This document shows, in pieces, positions 1 through 6,821 of a stretch of DNA of 14,613 nucleotides. The notes under the pieces are model-generated. The model made no database searches. It was given only the letters and a program-made list of their open reading frames with translations, and was not told the origin of the DNA. Each line of letters begins with the position of its first letter. Position 1 is the first letter of the stretch. The translations under genes were made by a program, and so were the position numbers. Origin of the DNA: Gammaproteobacteria bacterium (GTDB lineage: Bacteria > Pseudomonadota > Gammaproteobacteria > SZUA-152). The DNA lies in assembly GCA_030599435.1 (NCBI GenBank), contig JAUVNZ010000012.1, positions 1-14,613 on the forward strand, in the 5' to 3' direction.

Positions 1-1092
1 GCTGTTCTTAAAAAACAATTGCTGGAGCGCATGATATTGCGGCGAATTCAGTTACAAATGGCGGAACGAATCCACCTTCGGGTTGATGACGAAATGTTAA
101 ATCGTACGCTGGATAATATTGCTGCTCAGAATAAATTAAGTCTTAATGGTTTACGTGAATCTCTGGAACGAGACGGTATGGATTTTTCTCTTTTTAGAGA
201 AAATATGCGCCATGAAATAATTATTAATCAATTACAACAACGTCAGGTTCATAATCGAATTAGTATTACCAAACAGGAAATAGTCAGATTTCTAAAAAAT
301 GTTGAATTACGTGGCGGGAAAAGTACGGAATATCATATCGGCCATATTCTTATTACGATAACTGAAGCAGCCACTTCAGAACAAATATCACAGGCAAAAG
401 AAAATTCCGGCAATATAATTAAAAAATTGAGCGAAGGCGCAGATTTTGCGCAGACTGCAATCGCCATGTCTGATGGGCAACAGGCACTGGAAGGTGGTGA
501 TGTCGGCTGGCGTCGATTTGAGGCACTACCGACACTATTTTCCGATTGGGTAAATAAACAGAAGGTAGGTGAGGTGAGCCATCCGATCCGAAGCCCTAGT
601 GGATTTCACATAATTAAATTACTCGGTAAACGCGATAATGGAGAACAGCATGTTGTAATTCAAACACATGCACGACACATCTTGATACGTACAGGTGAAT
701 TTTCCAGTAAAAATGAAGCGCGGAATCGTATCGAGAAACTTAAAGAACGTATTTTAGCCGGCGAGGATTTTGCAAAATTAGCCAAGGCCCATTCAGATGA
801 TCCAGGTTCATCAACAAACGGTGGAGATTTGGGCTGGGTTAATCCTGGGGAAATGGTGCCACCATTTGAACAGGCATATAAAGCATTAAATAAAAATCAG
901 CTAAGTGGTCCGGTACAAACTCGATATGGCTGGCATCTTATAGAAGTATTGGGCACACGAGCTCACGATAACACTGAAAGCGTAAAGCATAAAAAAGCAA
1001 AGGACACCATTCGTGCCCGGAAAATTGAACCTGCGCTGCAAAACTGGTTGCGTCGTTTGCGTAGTGAAGCCTTTGTAGAAAATCGGTTGTAA
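1..1092 (+). CDS. surA: Periplasmic chaperone / peptidyl-prolyl isomerase SurA (5' end outside window)
   Basis: SurA escorts unfolded outer-membrane proteins through the periplasm to the BAM complex. The reading frame is open from base 1, so the true start and the signal peptide lie upstream; the TTG at 19 is not the start. Counting residues from position 19, the N-terminal chaperone domain runs to about residue 95. It contains the VDDEMLNRTLDNIA helix, which resembles E. coli SurA. Two parvulin (PPIC) domains follow. The first is at about 104-204 (HIGHILI, then GGDVGW, then GFHIIKLL). The second is at about 216-318 (ARHILIRTGEF, then NGGDLGW, then GWHLIEVLGTR). A short C-terminal helix ends the protein. 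The next gene, pdxA, starts 63 bp downstream on the same strand, which is the classical surA-pdxA-rsmA order. Both parvulin domains look intact. The family assignment is secure. Confidence 0.96.
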   Translation, partial: AVLKKQLLERMILRRIQLQMAERIHLRVDDEMLNRTLDNIAAQNKLSLNGLRESLERDGMDFSLFRENMRHEIIINQLQQRQVHNRISITKQEIVRFLKNVELRGGKSTEYHIGHILITITEAATSEQISQAKENSGNIIKKLSEGADFAQTAIAMSDGQQALEGGDVGWRRFEALPTLFSDWVNKQKVGEVSHPIRSPSGFHIIKLLGKRDNGEQHVVIQTHARHILIRTGEFSSKNEARNRIEKLKERILAGEDFAKLAKAHSDDPGSSTNGGDLGWVNPGEMVPPFEQAYKALNKNQLSGPVQTRYGWHLIEVLGTRAHDNTESVKHKKAKDTIRARKIEPALQNWLRRLRSEAFVENRL

Positions 1093-1155
1093 CCAATTGA
1101 CTGACTGTTTATCGAAGCCCACGTATAACTTTCTTCTGAATATTTTCGGTTTATT

Positions 1156-2199
1156 GTGAGCAAAACTATTCCTCGCCTGGTTCTAACTCCTGGCGAACCC
1201 GCGGGCATAGGCCCGGATCTTTGCGTGATGCTTGCCCTGCAGACTTTACCTATAGAGCTTGTTGTTGTTGCCGATGGAGACTTATTAGTCAATCGTGCAA
1301 AACAACTGGATATTCCACTGCGCCTTAAAGAATTTGACCCCATTTTGGATAAAAGCCTGCATAAGCCGGGCACCCTTCAAGTGTTAAACGAAAAGTTAAT
1401 TGCTCCTGTTGAAGCAGGAAAATTAAATAAAGCCAATGCTCGTTATGTTTTAAATACTCTGGATCAAGCCATTGACGGATGTTTAAGTGGAACATTTGAC
1501 GCGATTGTTACCGGTCCGATTCATAAAGGCATCATTAACGAGGCGTTAAATGAAACACTGAAAGGGGGACAAGGCGAGCCACTTAATAAATCAAAACCAG
1601 TTTTTACGGGACATACAGAGTATCTTGCAGAACGTACGGGCTGTGATTTGCCGGTTATGATGTTGGCAACAAGCGGACTTCGCGTTGCTCTGGTTACAAC
1701 ACACCTACCTTTATCCAGTGTTCCAGAAAATATAACAACGGATCGTCTCACACAGGTTATAAAAATTCTTCATCAGGAACTGGTTAATCGGTTTTCGATT
1801 AATTCGCCAGACATTTTAGTCTGTGGACTCAACCCTCATGCAGGCGAAGATGGTCACCTGGGTAAAGAGGAGATCGAAACTATTATTCCCGTACTGAATA
1901 AATTTCGTGACCGTGGCTGGAAATTACACGGCCCTTTACCTGCAGACACCTTGTTTGTCCCCGATAAGCTCAAACAGGCTGATGCCGTGTTGGCTATGTA
2001 TCATGATCAGGGTTTACCAGTATTAAAACATATGGGATTTGGACAGGCGATTAATATCACGCTGGGTTTACCCATTATTCGCACCTCGGTTGATCACGGT
2101 GTAGCACTTGATCTAACGGGTACAGGTAAGGCCACTTCAAGTAGCCTGAAGCTGGCTATTGATACTGCAGCAGAAATGGTTAAGTTAGAAAAGCCATGA
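1156..2199 (+). CDS. pdxA: 4-hydroxythreonine-4-phosphate dehydrogenase
   Basis: PdxA performs the NAD-dependent oxidation of 4-phosphohydroxy-L-threonine in the DXP-dependent route to pyridoxal 5'-phosphate. Signature stretches are all present: [11 protein letters not shown] at residues 11-21, VTGPIHKG at 118-125, [10 protein letters not shown] at 150-159, and the three expected metal-ligand histidines in TTHLPL (H183), [10 protein letters not shown] (H228) and MYHDQGL (H283). The start is a GTG placed just ahead of [14 protein letters not shown], which matches the family N-terminus; no strong Shine-Dalgarno is visible. The protein has 347 residues, against about 329 in E. coli. The excess is mainly a 16-residue insertion at about residues 131-147, just before the FTGHTE motif. 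The last codons overlap rsmA by ATGA, suggesting translational coupling. Confidence 0.97.
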   Translation: MSKTIPRLVLTPGEPAGIGPDLCVMLALQTLPIELVVVADGDLLVNRAKQLDIPLRLKEFDPILDKSLHKPGTLQVLNEKLIAPVEAGKLNKANARYVLNTLDQAIDGCLSGTFDAIVTGPIHKGIINEALNETLKGGQGEPLNKSKPVFTGHTEYLAERTGCDLPVMMLATSGLRVALVTTHLPLSSVPENITTDRLTQVIKILHQELVNRFSINSPDILVCGLNPHAGEDGHLGKEEIETIIPVLNKFRDRGWKLHGPLPADTLFVPDKLKQADAVLAMYHDQGLPVLKHMGFGQAINITLGLPIIRTSVDHGVALDLTGTGKATSSSLKLAIDTAAEMVKLEKP

Positions 2200-2996
2200 A
2201 CAAGCATCGTGCACGTAAACGTTTTGGGCAACATTTTTTAAAAGACGATAATGTTGTTACCCAAATTGTGGCGGCTATTAATCCACAGCCAGGTGATCAT
2301 ATTGTTGAAATCGGTCCTGGCCTGGGTGTGTTAACTGAAGCTTTACTATCCTGTGTTACAGAGATGGATGCAGTGGAGCTGGATCGTGACATTATTCCCT
2401 TGTTGGCAGAACGATGTGAACGGCTAGGCAGTTTGACGATTCATGAGGCTGATGCATTACAGTTTGATTTTACGGTACTGGCTAGTGACAAACGACCATT
2501 ACGGATTGTTGGTAACTTGCCGTACAACATATCAACACCGCTTATGTTTCATTTGATTGAATCAAGTTTTTGTATCCGTGATATGCATTTCATGTTGCAA
2601 AAAGAAGTGGTCAATCGCTTAGCAGCAACACCGGGTAATAAGGACTACGGTCGTTTAAGTATCATGATGCAATATTATTGTCAGGTGGATTCATTATTTG
2701 ACGTACCACCTGAATCATTTGATCCACCACCCAAAGTTAATTCTGCTGTGGTTCGACTCGTTCCTCATAATACGCCGCCGGTCAAAGTGAACAACGTTAC
2801 TACGTTGGAAAAAGTAGTTACACAGGCTTTTTCCCAACGGAGAAAAACGTTGCGTAATACGTTAAAGCCATTGTTGAGTGCTGAAAATATAGAAGCGCTG
2901 GGCATTGATCCTGTGCGTCGTGCAGAGACATTAAGTCTGGAAGAGTTTGCATGCCTGGCTAATGCCGCTGCAGATATTAAAGATTCTGATAAATGA
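2196..2996 (+). CDS. rsmA: 16S rRNA (adenine1518-N6/adenine1519-N6)-dimethyltransferase RsmA (KsgA)
   Basis: RsmA transfers four methyl groups from S-adenosylmethionine to the two adjacent adenines in helix 45 of 16S rRNA, a late step of small-subunit assembly. The sequence shows [10 protein letters not shown] at residues 8-17, the SAM-binding motif [15 protein letters not shown] at 37-51, the acidic ELDRD at 61-65, EADAL at 84-88 and the catalytic NLPYNIS at 107-113. [14 protein letters not shown] and the C-terminal [14 protein letters not shown] helix follow. The length of 266 residues is normal. The ATG overlaps the pdxA stop (ATGA), so the two are surely co-transcribed. The stop lies only 5 bp from the stop of the convergent M14-type gene, with no terminator hairpin between them. 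The apaG and apaH genes often found next are absent here. Confidence 0.97.
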   Translation: MNKHRARKRFGQHFLKDDNVVTQIVAAINPQPGDHIVEIGPGLGVLTEALLSCVTEMDAVELDRDIIPLLAERCERLGSLTIHEADALQFDFTVLASDKRPLRIVGNLPYNISTPLMFHLIESSFCIRDMHFMLQKEVVNRLAATPGNKDYGRLSIMMQYYCQVDSLFDVPPESFDPPPKVNSAVVRLVPHNTPPVKVNNVTTLEKVVTQAFSQRRKTLRNTLKPLLSAENIEALGIDPVRRAETLSLEEFACLANAAADIKDSDK

Positions 2997-3001
2997 GCCA
3001 G

Positions 3002-4075
3002 TTACCAGCCCATGCGTTCCATCAAATAACCCAAACAATCCTGTCGGATAATTTCTTTGTCGAGGGTAAACATAGAGGGCATAAATTCCCGCGTGGTGCG
3101 TAGTTCACCAGCCTCAAGATTTAAATAGTGCTTTGTAGCATCCTGGCCATTCTCATCCGTTACCAGTAATGGAATTTCTGTGTTGTTAGACTTTAGATAA
3201 CCAAGTGTGGTGCCTGCTGTTAATTCTGTAAAATTGAGATGGTCCAGTGTGGTAGGAAAATATATATCTTTAGATCTGGAATCGTCTATTTTATTAGGTA
3301 TTGAGTCTATAAAGCTAAAACTGATGTGGTCTGGCACGGTAACGGTAGCGACAGTATGAAACAGGTCCATGTCATGTGTAGTTATCGGATTACCGGGTAT
3401 TGCAGAAAGATGTAGACAGGCATTGATGAAGTCGGCCGCGTGGGTGGCACCGTAGGGTTGGTCTGGTTTGCCGCACTCCACAGTCACAGCTGGGCATATA
3501 TCGGCAAAAGCCATAGATTGCACGCCTTTGGGGCGGATGAAATAAACCACGGTGCGTGAGAATAGTGTGGCGAGGTGGAAAAAACGGGAGTCGAGTTTGT
3601 TTATACAGCCATAGTGAGGGTTGAGCCCGGTATTATTATGTACGTCCACACTGGCAAAAACATTTTTATTGCGCATGATTTCGACAATTTGTTTCATCAT
3701 CGCATGCTCTGGTGTTTTGCTATTATCTGTAAGACCGTTTTTTGATACACCTTCTTTTAGTGGAGAGTCATATGGCCATATGCGATTGTAATCGGGTTGG
3801 TTAACCAGGTGCCGTAAACCTTGCTGTGCCGCTGTAACGTTACCAATAAATATAGATAAAGAACGCGGCAGTGTTTGGCCCTGCATTTTTTTTAGGAGTA
3901 ATTGTACAGCCAATAAACCAGTCGGTTCATTGCCATGCAATAAAACAGAAACTAACAGGGGTTCTTTTCGTCTGCCTTCAAGATGGATAAGTGTTGGGCC
4001 CGATAAAATGGACTGCAGGTTTTCGGCGCTGCAATCTATAAAACCTTCGGGTACATGATTGAGTTCGGTAAGCAT
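3002..4075 (-). CDS. Succinylglutamate desuccinylase/aspartoacylase-family (M14-like) zinc deacylase
   Basis: This is a zinc-dependent amidohydrolase of the AstE/AspA family, which removes acyl groups from N-acyl amino acids. The substrate here is unknown. Visible active-site elements are HGNEPTG with zinc ligands H47 and E50, the PDYNRIW arginine motif at residues 94-100, VDVHNNTG with the third zinc ligand H146, and TVECGKP with the likely catalytic E200. No signal peptide is evident, so it is probably cytoplasmic. The C-terminal third (about 230-357) is the usual beta-rich domain of the family. It starts 13 bp after the GCS2-type ligase on the same strand, so the two form an operon and probably act on the same class of compound. 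It is not accompanied by ast (arginine succinyltransferase) genes, so a role in arginine catabolism is not supported. Its own ribosome binding site is weak. Confidence 0.85.
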   Translation of the reverse strand: MLTELNHVPEGFIDCSAENLQSILSGPTLIHLEGRRKEPLLVSVLLHGNEPTGLLAVQLLLKKMQGQTLPRSLSIFIGNVTAAQQGLRHLVNQPDYNRIWPYDSPLKEGVSKNGLTDNSKTPEHAMMKQIVEIMRNKNVFASVDVHNNTGLNPHYGCINKLDSRFFHLATLFSRTVVYFIRPKGVQSMAFADICPAVTVECGKPDQPYGATHAADFINACLHLSAIPGNPITTHDMDLFHTVATVTVPDHISFSFIDSIPNKIDDSRSKDIYFPTTLDHLNFTELTAGTTLGYLKSNNTEIPLLVTDENGQDATKHYLNLEAGELRTTREFMPSMFTLDKEIIRQDCLGYLMERMGW

Positions 4076-4088
4076 TGTGTATTACTTT

Positions 4089-5519
4089 TTATAAATCCCA
4101 CTCATGCACGGGTTTCCTCGTGTGTTGCCTTTCCATATATGCGGTCAATAGTGTTTTCATATCATTGCCATGTTTGGCTACAAAGGCGCGCTGCCAGCTT
4201 GCACCATTACAGGCAGTGCGTACCCGGCTGCTGATAATACTCAAATATTTTGAAATATCTTTATTGTAAATACCTAAATCAGTCAAACCATCTTTTGCCA
4301 ATGGCAGCAGAACATTTTGTAAAAGAGATTTTGCTGGATATTTTTCGCCGTCCAGCCAGATGATATGTGCATCAAGTCCATGTTGAGCGCAGGCATAGAA
4401 GTTATCACGTGCCTGGGCAAAATCCATTACGTCTTCGGGCGCTGACTCTGTTTTGCATAATGCATGAGTAAGGCCATAGTAAAAAGCAGCATTAGCAAAT
4501 GAATCTATTATAGTAGGGCCAGCGGGCACTACTCGTTGTTCAATACGAAGAAATGGTTCACCCTTTTCAAAACCAAGTAACGGACGGTTCCAACGCCATA
4601 GGGTGCCATTGTGTAAACGTAAGTGTTCCATTTCATCTGCAGGTGTATCGAACGTTGTTGGTAGCAATACTGGGTAATGCTCGAAATTTTCTGTAAAACA
4701 TTCCATCAGTGATTGACGCGCGTAGCCAGATCCGAAAGTAACACGACGCATGGGCCCGTGTGATTCCCCCTCATAACCCCCAACTTCTACAGATTGTTCA
4801 AACAAGGGAATACGTGTTTCGGCCCACAGGTCTTTGCCAAATAGGTAAGGTGAATTTGCACTGACTGCCACCAGTGGCGCGGAAGCGATAATGGATGCGT
4901 TATAGGCTCGAACCGCTAACTCAGGCGATACCTGAAGGTGAATTTGAAAAGAGGTTGTGGCTGATTCCAGCATTACATCCATATGTTCTGAGCGCAGTAT
5001 GTCGTTGCCGTGAATATCAAGTTGCAACGGACGGCCGCCACGTTGACGCAGGATTTCATGATTTAGTGCGACGTATCGATTCATGGATGACAAGTTATCC
5101 ATGATCAGGTGTTTGTTTTCGACGGTGGGCAGGATACCAATCATGGCCAGATCAGCATCTAGTTGATTGGCCACGTTCCGGGCTGTATCCCAGTCTTTTT
5201 GCAGAGCAGTATTCATGCGTGACAATACATTCCCGCTGATTTCTTCGGGTGAGAGATTGAATTCCACATTGAAGGTTGCCAGCTCCGGGGTGACCAGCGG
5301 GCTATTCAGGGATTTGAGAAAAGCACCATTAATAGGTGCGGGTTGTTTGTCTCGACTTACTAACCAGGCTTCAAGCTCCAGGCCAGCGGTAGGTCCACAG
5401 GCCTTAAAGCGATTTTCGGCAAACCATCGTCCTAACAGCTCAGTTTCCTGAGCCAGACGATGATGAAAGTGCTCGAAATCCTGTGCTGAGAAGCGGACTT
5501 CATTAATTTCCTGACCCAT
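4089..5519 (-). CDS. Glutamate-cysteine ligase-like (GCS2 family) carboxylate-amine ligase
   Basis: This protein belongs to the GCS2 family of ATP-dependent ligases, which join the gamma-carboxyl of glutamate (or a similar acid) to an amine. Typical elements are GLELEAWL with E48 and E50 (metal/ATP site), ATFNVEFNLS at 81-90, TTSFQIHLQVSP at 188-199, ANSPYLFG at 221-228, and RIEQRVVPAGPTIIDSFANA at 325-344. At 476 residues it is longer than E. coli YbdK-type members (about 370), with extra sequence at both ends. It is the first gene of a two-gene minus-strand operon with the M14-type deacylase. The ATG is preceded by AGGG with suitable spacing. No other glutathione gene lies nearby, so true glutathione synthesis is only one option. 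A dedicated gamma-glutamyl or N-acyl amino-acid metabolism is equally possible. Confidence 0.82.
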   Translation of the reverse strand: MGQEINEVRFSAQDFEHFHHRLAQETELLGRWFAENRFKACGPTAGLELEAWLVSRDKQPAPINGAFLKSLNSPLVTPELATFNVEFNLSPEEISGNVLSRMNTALQKDWDTARNVANQLDADLAMIGILPTVENKHLIMDNLSSMNRYVALNHEILRQRGGRPLQLDIHGNDILRSEHMDVMLESATTSFQIHLQVSPELAVRAYNASIIASAPLVAVSANSPYLFGKDLWAETRIPLFEQSVEVGGYEGESHGPMRRVTFGSGYARQSLMECFTENFEHYPVLLPTTFDTPADEMEHLRLHNGTLWRWNRPLLGFEKGEPFLRIEQRVVPAGPTIIDSFANAAFYYGLTHALCKTESAPEDVMDFAQARDNFYACAQHGLDAHIIWLDGEKYPAKSLLQNVLLPLAKDGLTDLGIYNKDISKYLSIISSRVRTACNGASWQRAFVAKHGNDMKTLLTAYMERQHTRKPVHEWDL

Positions 5520-5601
5520 ATTTTTCCCTATGGAGCCTTATTACGGGGTTATTGTTGTTAACTATCAGTGTTATGTGCCAAAAATGCCCCTGAGTCTAGT
5601 T

Positions 5602-5763
5602 AATCCGTAGTTCTCATCAGTATTTCGGCCCTGACTTGTTCTTGCACGCATGTACTTGCTCTTCACGCAATCCATAGCCACTGCTATGGATTTTATTCCA
5701 GAGCAGCGTCCATTCGCACAAGCCCAGCGCCATCATCCGAGATCCTGATGAGAATTACGGATT
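5602..5763. repeat. Long imperfect inverted repeat (MITE-like foldback element)
   Basis: The gene-free 321 bp between the ligase gene and glyQ holds an extended inverted repeat. The outer arms are 5602-5628 and 5737-5763; they match as reverse complements at 24 of 27 positions (left arm begins AATCCGTAGTTCTCATCAG). The similarity continues inward with gaps: CTTGCACGCATG on the left against CTTGTGCGAATGG on the reversed right side, then TGCTCT on both. It ends in a perfect central hairpin. No ORF of note and no clear target-site duplication is seen. The structure resembles a non-autonomous foldback or MITE element; I infer this from structure alone, and only copies elsewhere in the genome would prove it. 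Confidence 0.65.
5669..5692. repeat. Perfect 10-bp stem hairpin at the centre of the foldback element
   Basis: AATCCATAGC (5669-5678) and GCTATGGATT (5683-5692) are exact reverse complements around a 4-base loop, CACT. The hairpin sits at the symmetry centre of the larger inverted repeat. A TTATT follows, but there is no T-run, so it is not a typical rho-independent terminator. Confidence 0.8.
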
Positions 5764-5792
5764 TGACGTTTCCCGAGGGTCAAGTCAGGCGG

Positions 5793-5798
5793 TATAAT
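5793..5798 (+). promoter_or_regulatory. Probable -10 box of the glyQS operon promoter
   Basis: A perfect TATAAT lies 42 bp before the glyQ start codon. The closest good -35 match, TTGACG at 5763-5768, is 24 bp away, which is too far for a standard sigma-70 promoter; no consensus -35 lies at 17 bp. TTGAC (5763-5767) and GTCAA (5779-5783) form a short inverted repeat just upstream that could be an operator. The right end of the foldback element touches this -35-like site. The -10 is an inference from consensus and position. Confidence 0.5.
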
Positions 5799-5840
5799 CA
5801 GCGCCCTTAAGCCTGAAACAATAATTAGAAACAATGGATT

Positions 5841-6821
5841 ATGTCTAAAACTGAGCCAAATACGCCCGATGTCTCCACTTTCCAGGGCCTGATTTTTGCC
5901 CTGCAGCAATATTGGGCCGAACAGGGCTGTGTGATATTGCAGCCACTGGACATGGAGGTGGGCGCTGGAACCTTTCATCCTGCCACTTTTTTACGTGCCA
6001 TCGGCCCAGAGCCCTGGAGCGCAGCCTACGTGCAGCCTTCACGTCGGCCGACTGACGGGCGCTATGGGGAGAATCCCAATCGCTTGCAGCATTACTATCA
6101 ATTTCAGGTCGTTATCAAACCATCGCCGCTGGATATTCAGGAGCTTTATCTGGGTAGCCTGAAAAAACTGGGTATCGATACCCTGGTGCACGATATTCGT
6201 TTCGTGGAAGACAACTGGGAAAGCCCGACTCTGGGTGCCTGGGGACTGGGCTGGGAAGTTTGGCTCAACGGTATGGAAGTGACCCAGTTTACTTATTTTC
6301 AACAGGTGGGCGGACTGGAATGTAAACCCGTCACCGGGGAGATTACTTATGGCCTGGAACGAATTGCTATGTATTTGCAGGGTGTGAAGAGTGTTTTTGA
6401 TCTTGTGTGGAGCGATGGTCCGCTGGGAAAAATTACTTACCGCGATGTGTTTCACCAGAATGAAGTGGAGCAATCGGCTTACAACTTTGAGCAAGCGAAT
6501 ACGGAGCCACTGTTTAGCTGGTTTGATAGTTGTGAAGTTGAGAGCCAACGGCTCATTGAGGCTGGCCTGCCACTACCTGCATATGAACAGGTACTCAAAG
6601 CATCCCATACTTTTAACCTGTTAGACGCACGTCATGCCATTTCAGTAACAGAACGTCAGCGCTATATTTTAAGAGTAAGAACTCTCTCTCGTGCTGTAGC
6701 TCAGGCCTATTACGAAGCTCGAGAAAAGCTAGGTTTTCCTATGGCTGTTGAAACAAAACAACCTTTAAAGAAAAAAACGTCTAAAAAGAAAGTAGCTAAG
6801 AAAAAAGGCAAAAGTAGTTAA
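5841..6821 (+). CDS. glyQ: Glycine-tRNA ligase alpha subunit
   Basis: GlyQ is the catalytic subunit of the tetrameric (alpha2 beta2) bacterial glycyl-tRNA synthetase; it activates glycine with ATP. The sequence is nearly collinear with E. coli GlyQ. It shows [89 protein letters not shown] and [16 protein letters not shown]. The protein has 326 residues, against about 303 in E. coli. The surplus is an N-terminal extension of several residues plus a C-terminal tail after GFPM that is very rich in lysine (11 of the last 21 residues). The stop codon overlaps the glyS start by one base (TAATG). The Shine-Dalgarno is weak. A 4-codon ATG ORF (5834-5848) overlaps the start in another frame. Confidence 0.98.
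   Translation: MSKTEPNTPDVSTFQGLIFALQQYWAEQGCVILQPLDMEVGAGTFHPATFLRAIGPEPWSAAYVQPSRRPTDGRYGENPNRLQHYYQFQVVIKPSPLDIQELYLGSLKKLGIDTLVHDIRFVEDNWESPTLGAWGLGWEVWLNGMEVTQFTYFQQVGGLECKPVTGEITYGLERIAMYLQGVKSVFDLVWSDGPLGKITYRDVFHQNEVEQSAYNFEQANTEPLFSWFDSCEVESQRLIEAGLPLPAYEQVLKASHTFNLLDARHAISVTERQRYILRVRTLSRAVAQAYYEAREKLGFPMAVETKQPLKKKTSKKKVAKKKGKSS

Noticed and set aside
963..1373. 136-codon minus-strand ORF over the surA/pdxA junction
   Set aside because: It overlaps two well-supported genes and shows no protein-like motif.
5560..5582. Sigma-54 type promoter (TGGCAC on the minus strand) for the ligase gene
   Set aside because: The -24-like element is present, but there is no GC pair at the required -12 position.
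5733..5978. Minus-strand 81-codon ORF across the glyQ start and foldback element
   Set aside because: It is antisense to the conserved glyQ N-terminus, has no recognisable motif and shares its frame with repeat DNA.
6039..6548. 169-codon minus-strand ORF inside glyQ
   Set aside because: Shadow of the strongly conserved glyQ coding strand; no family resemblance and no start signal.
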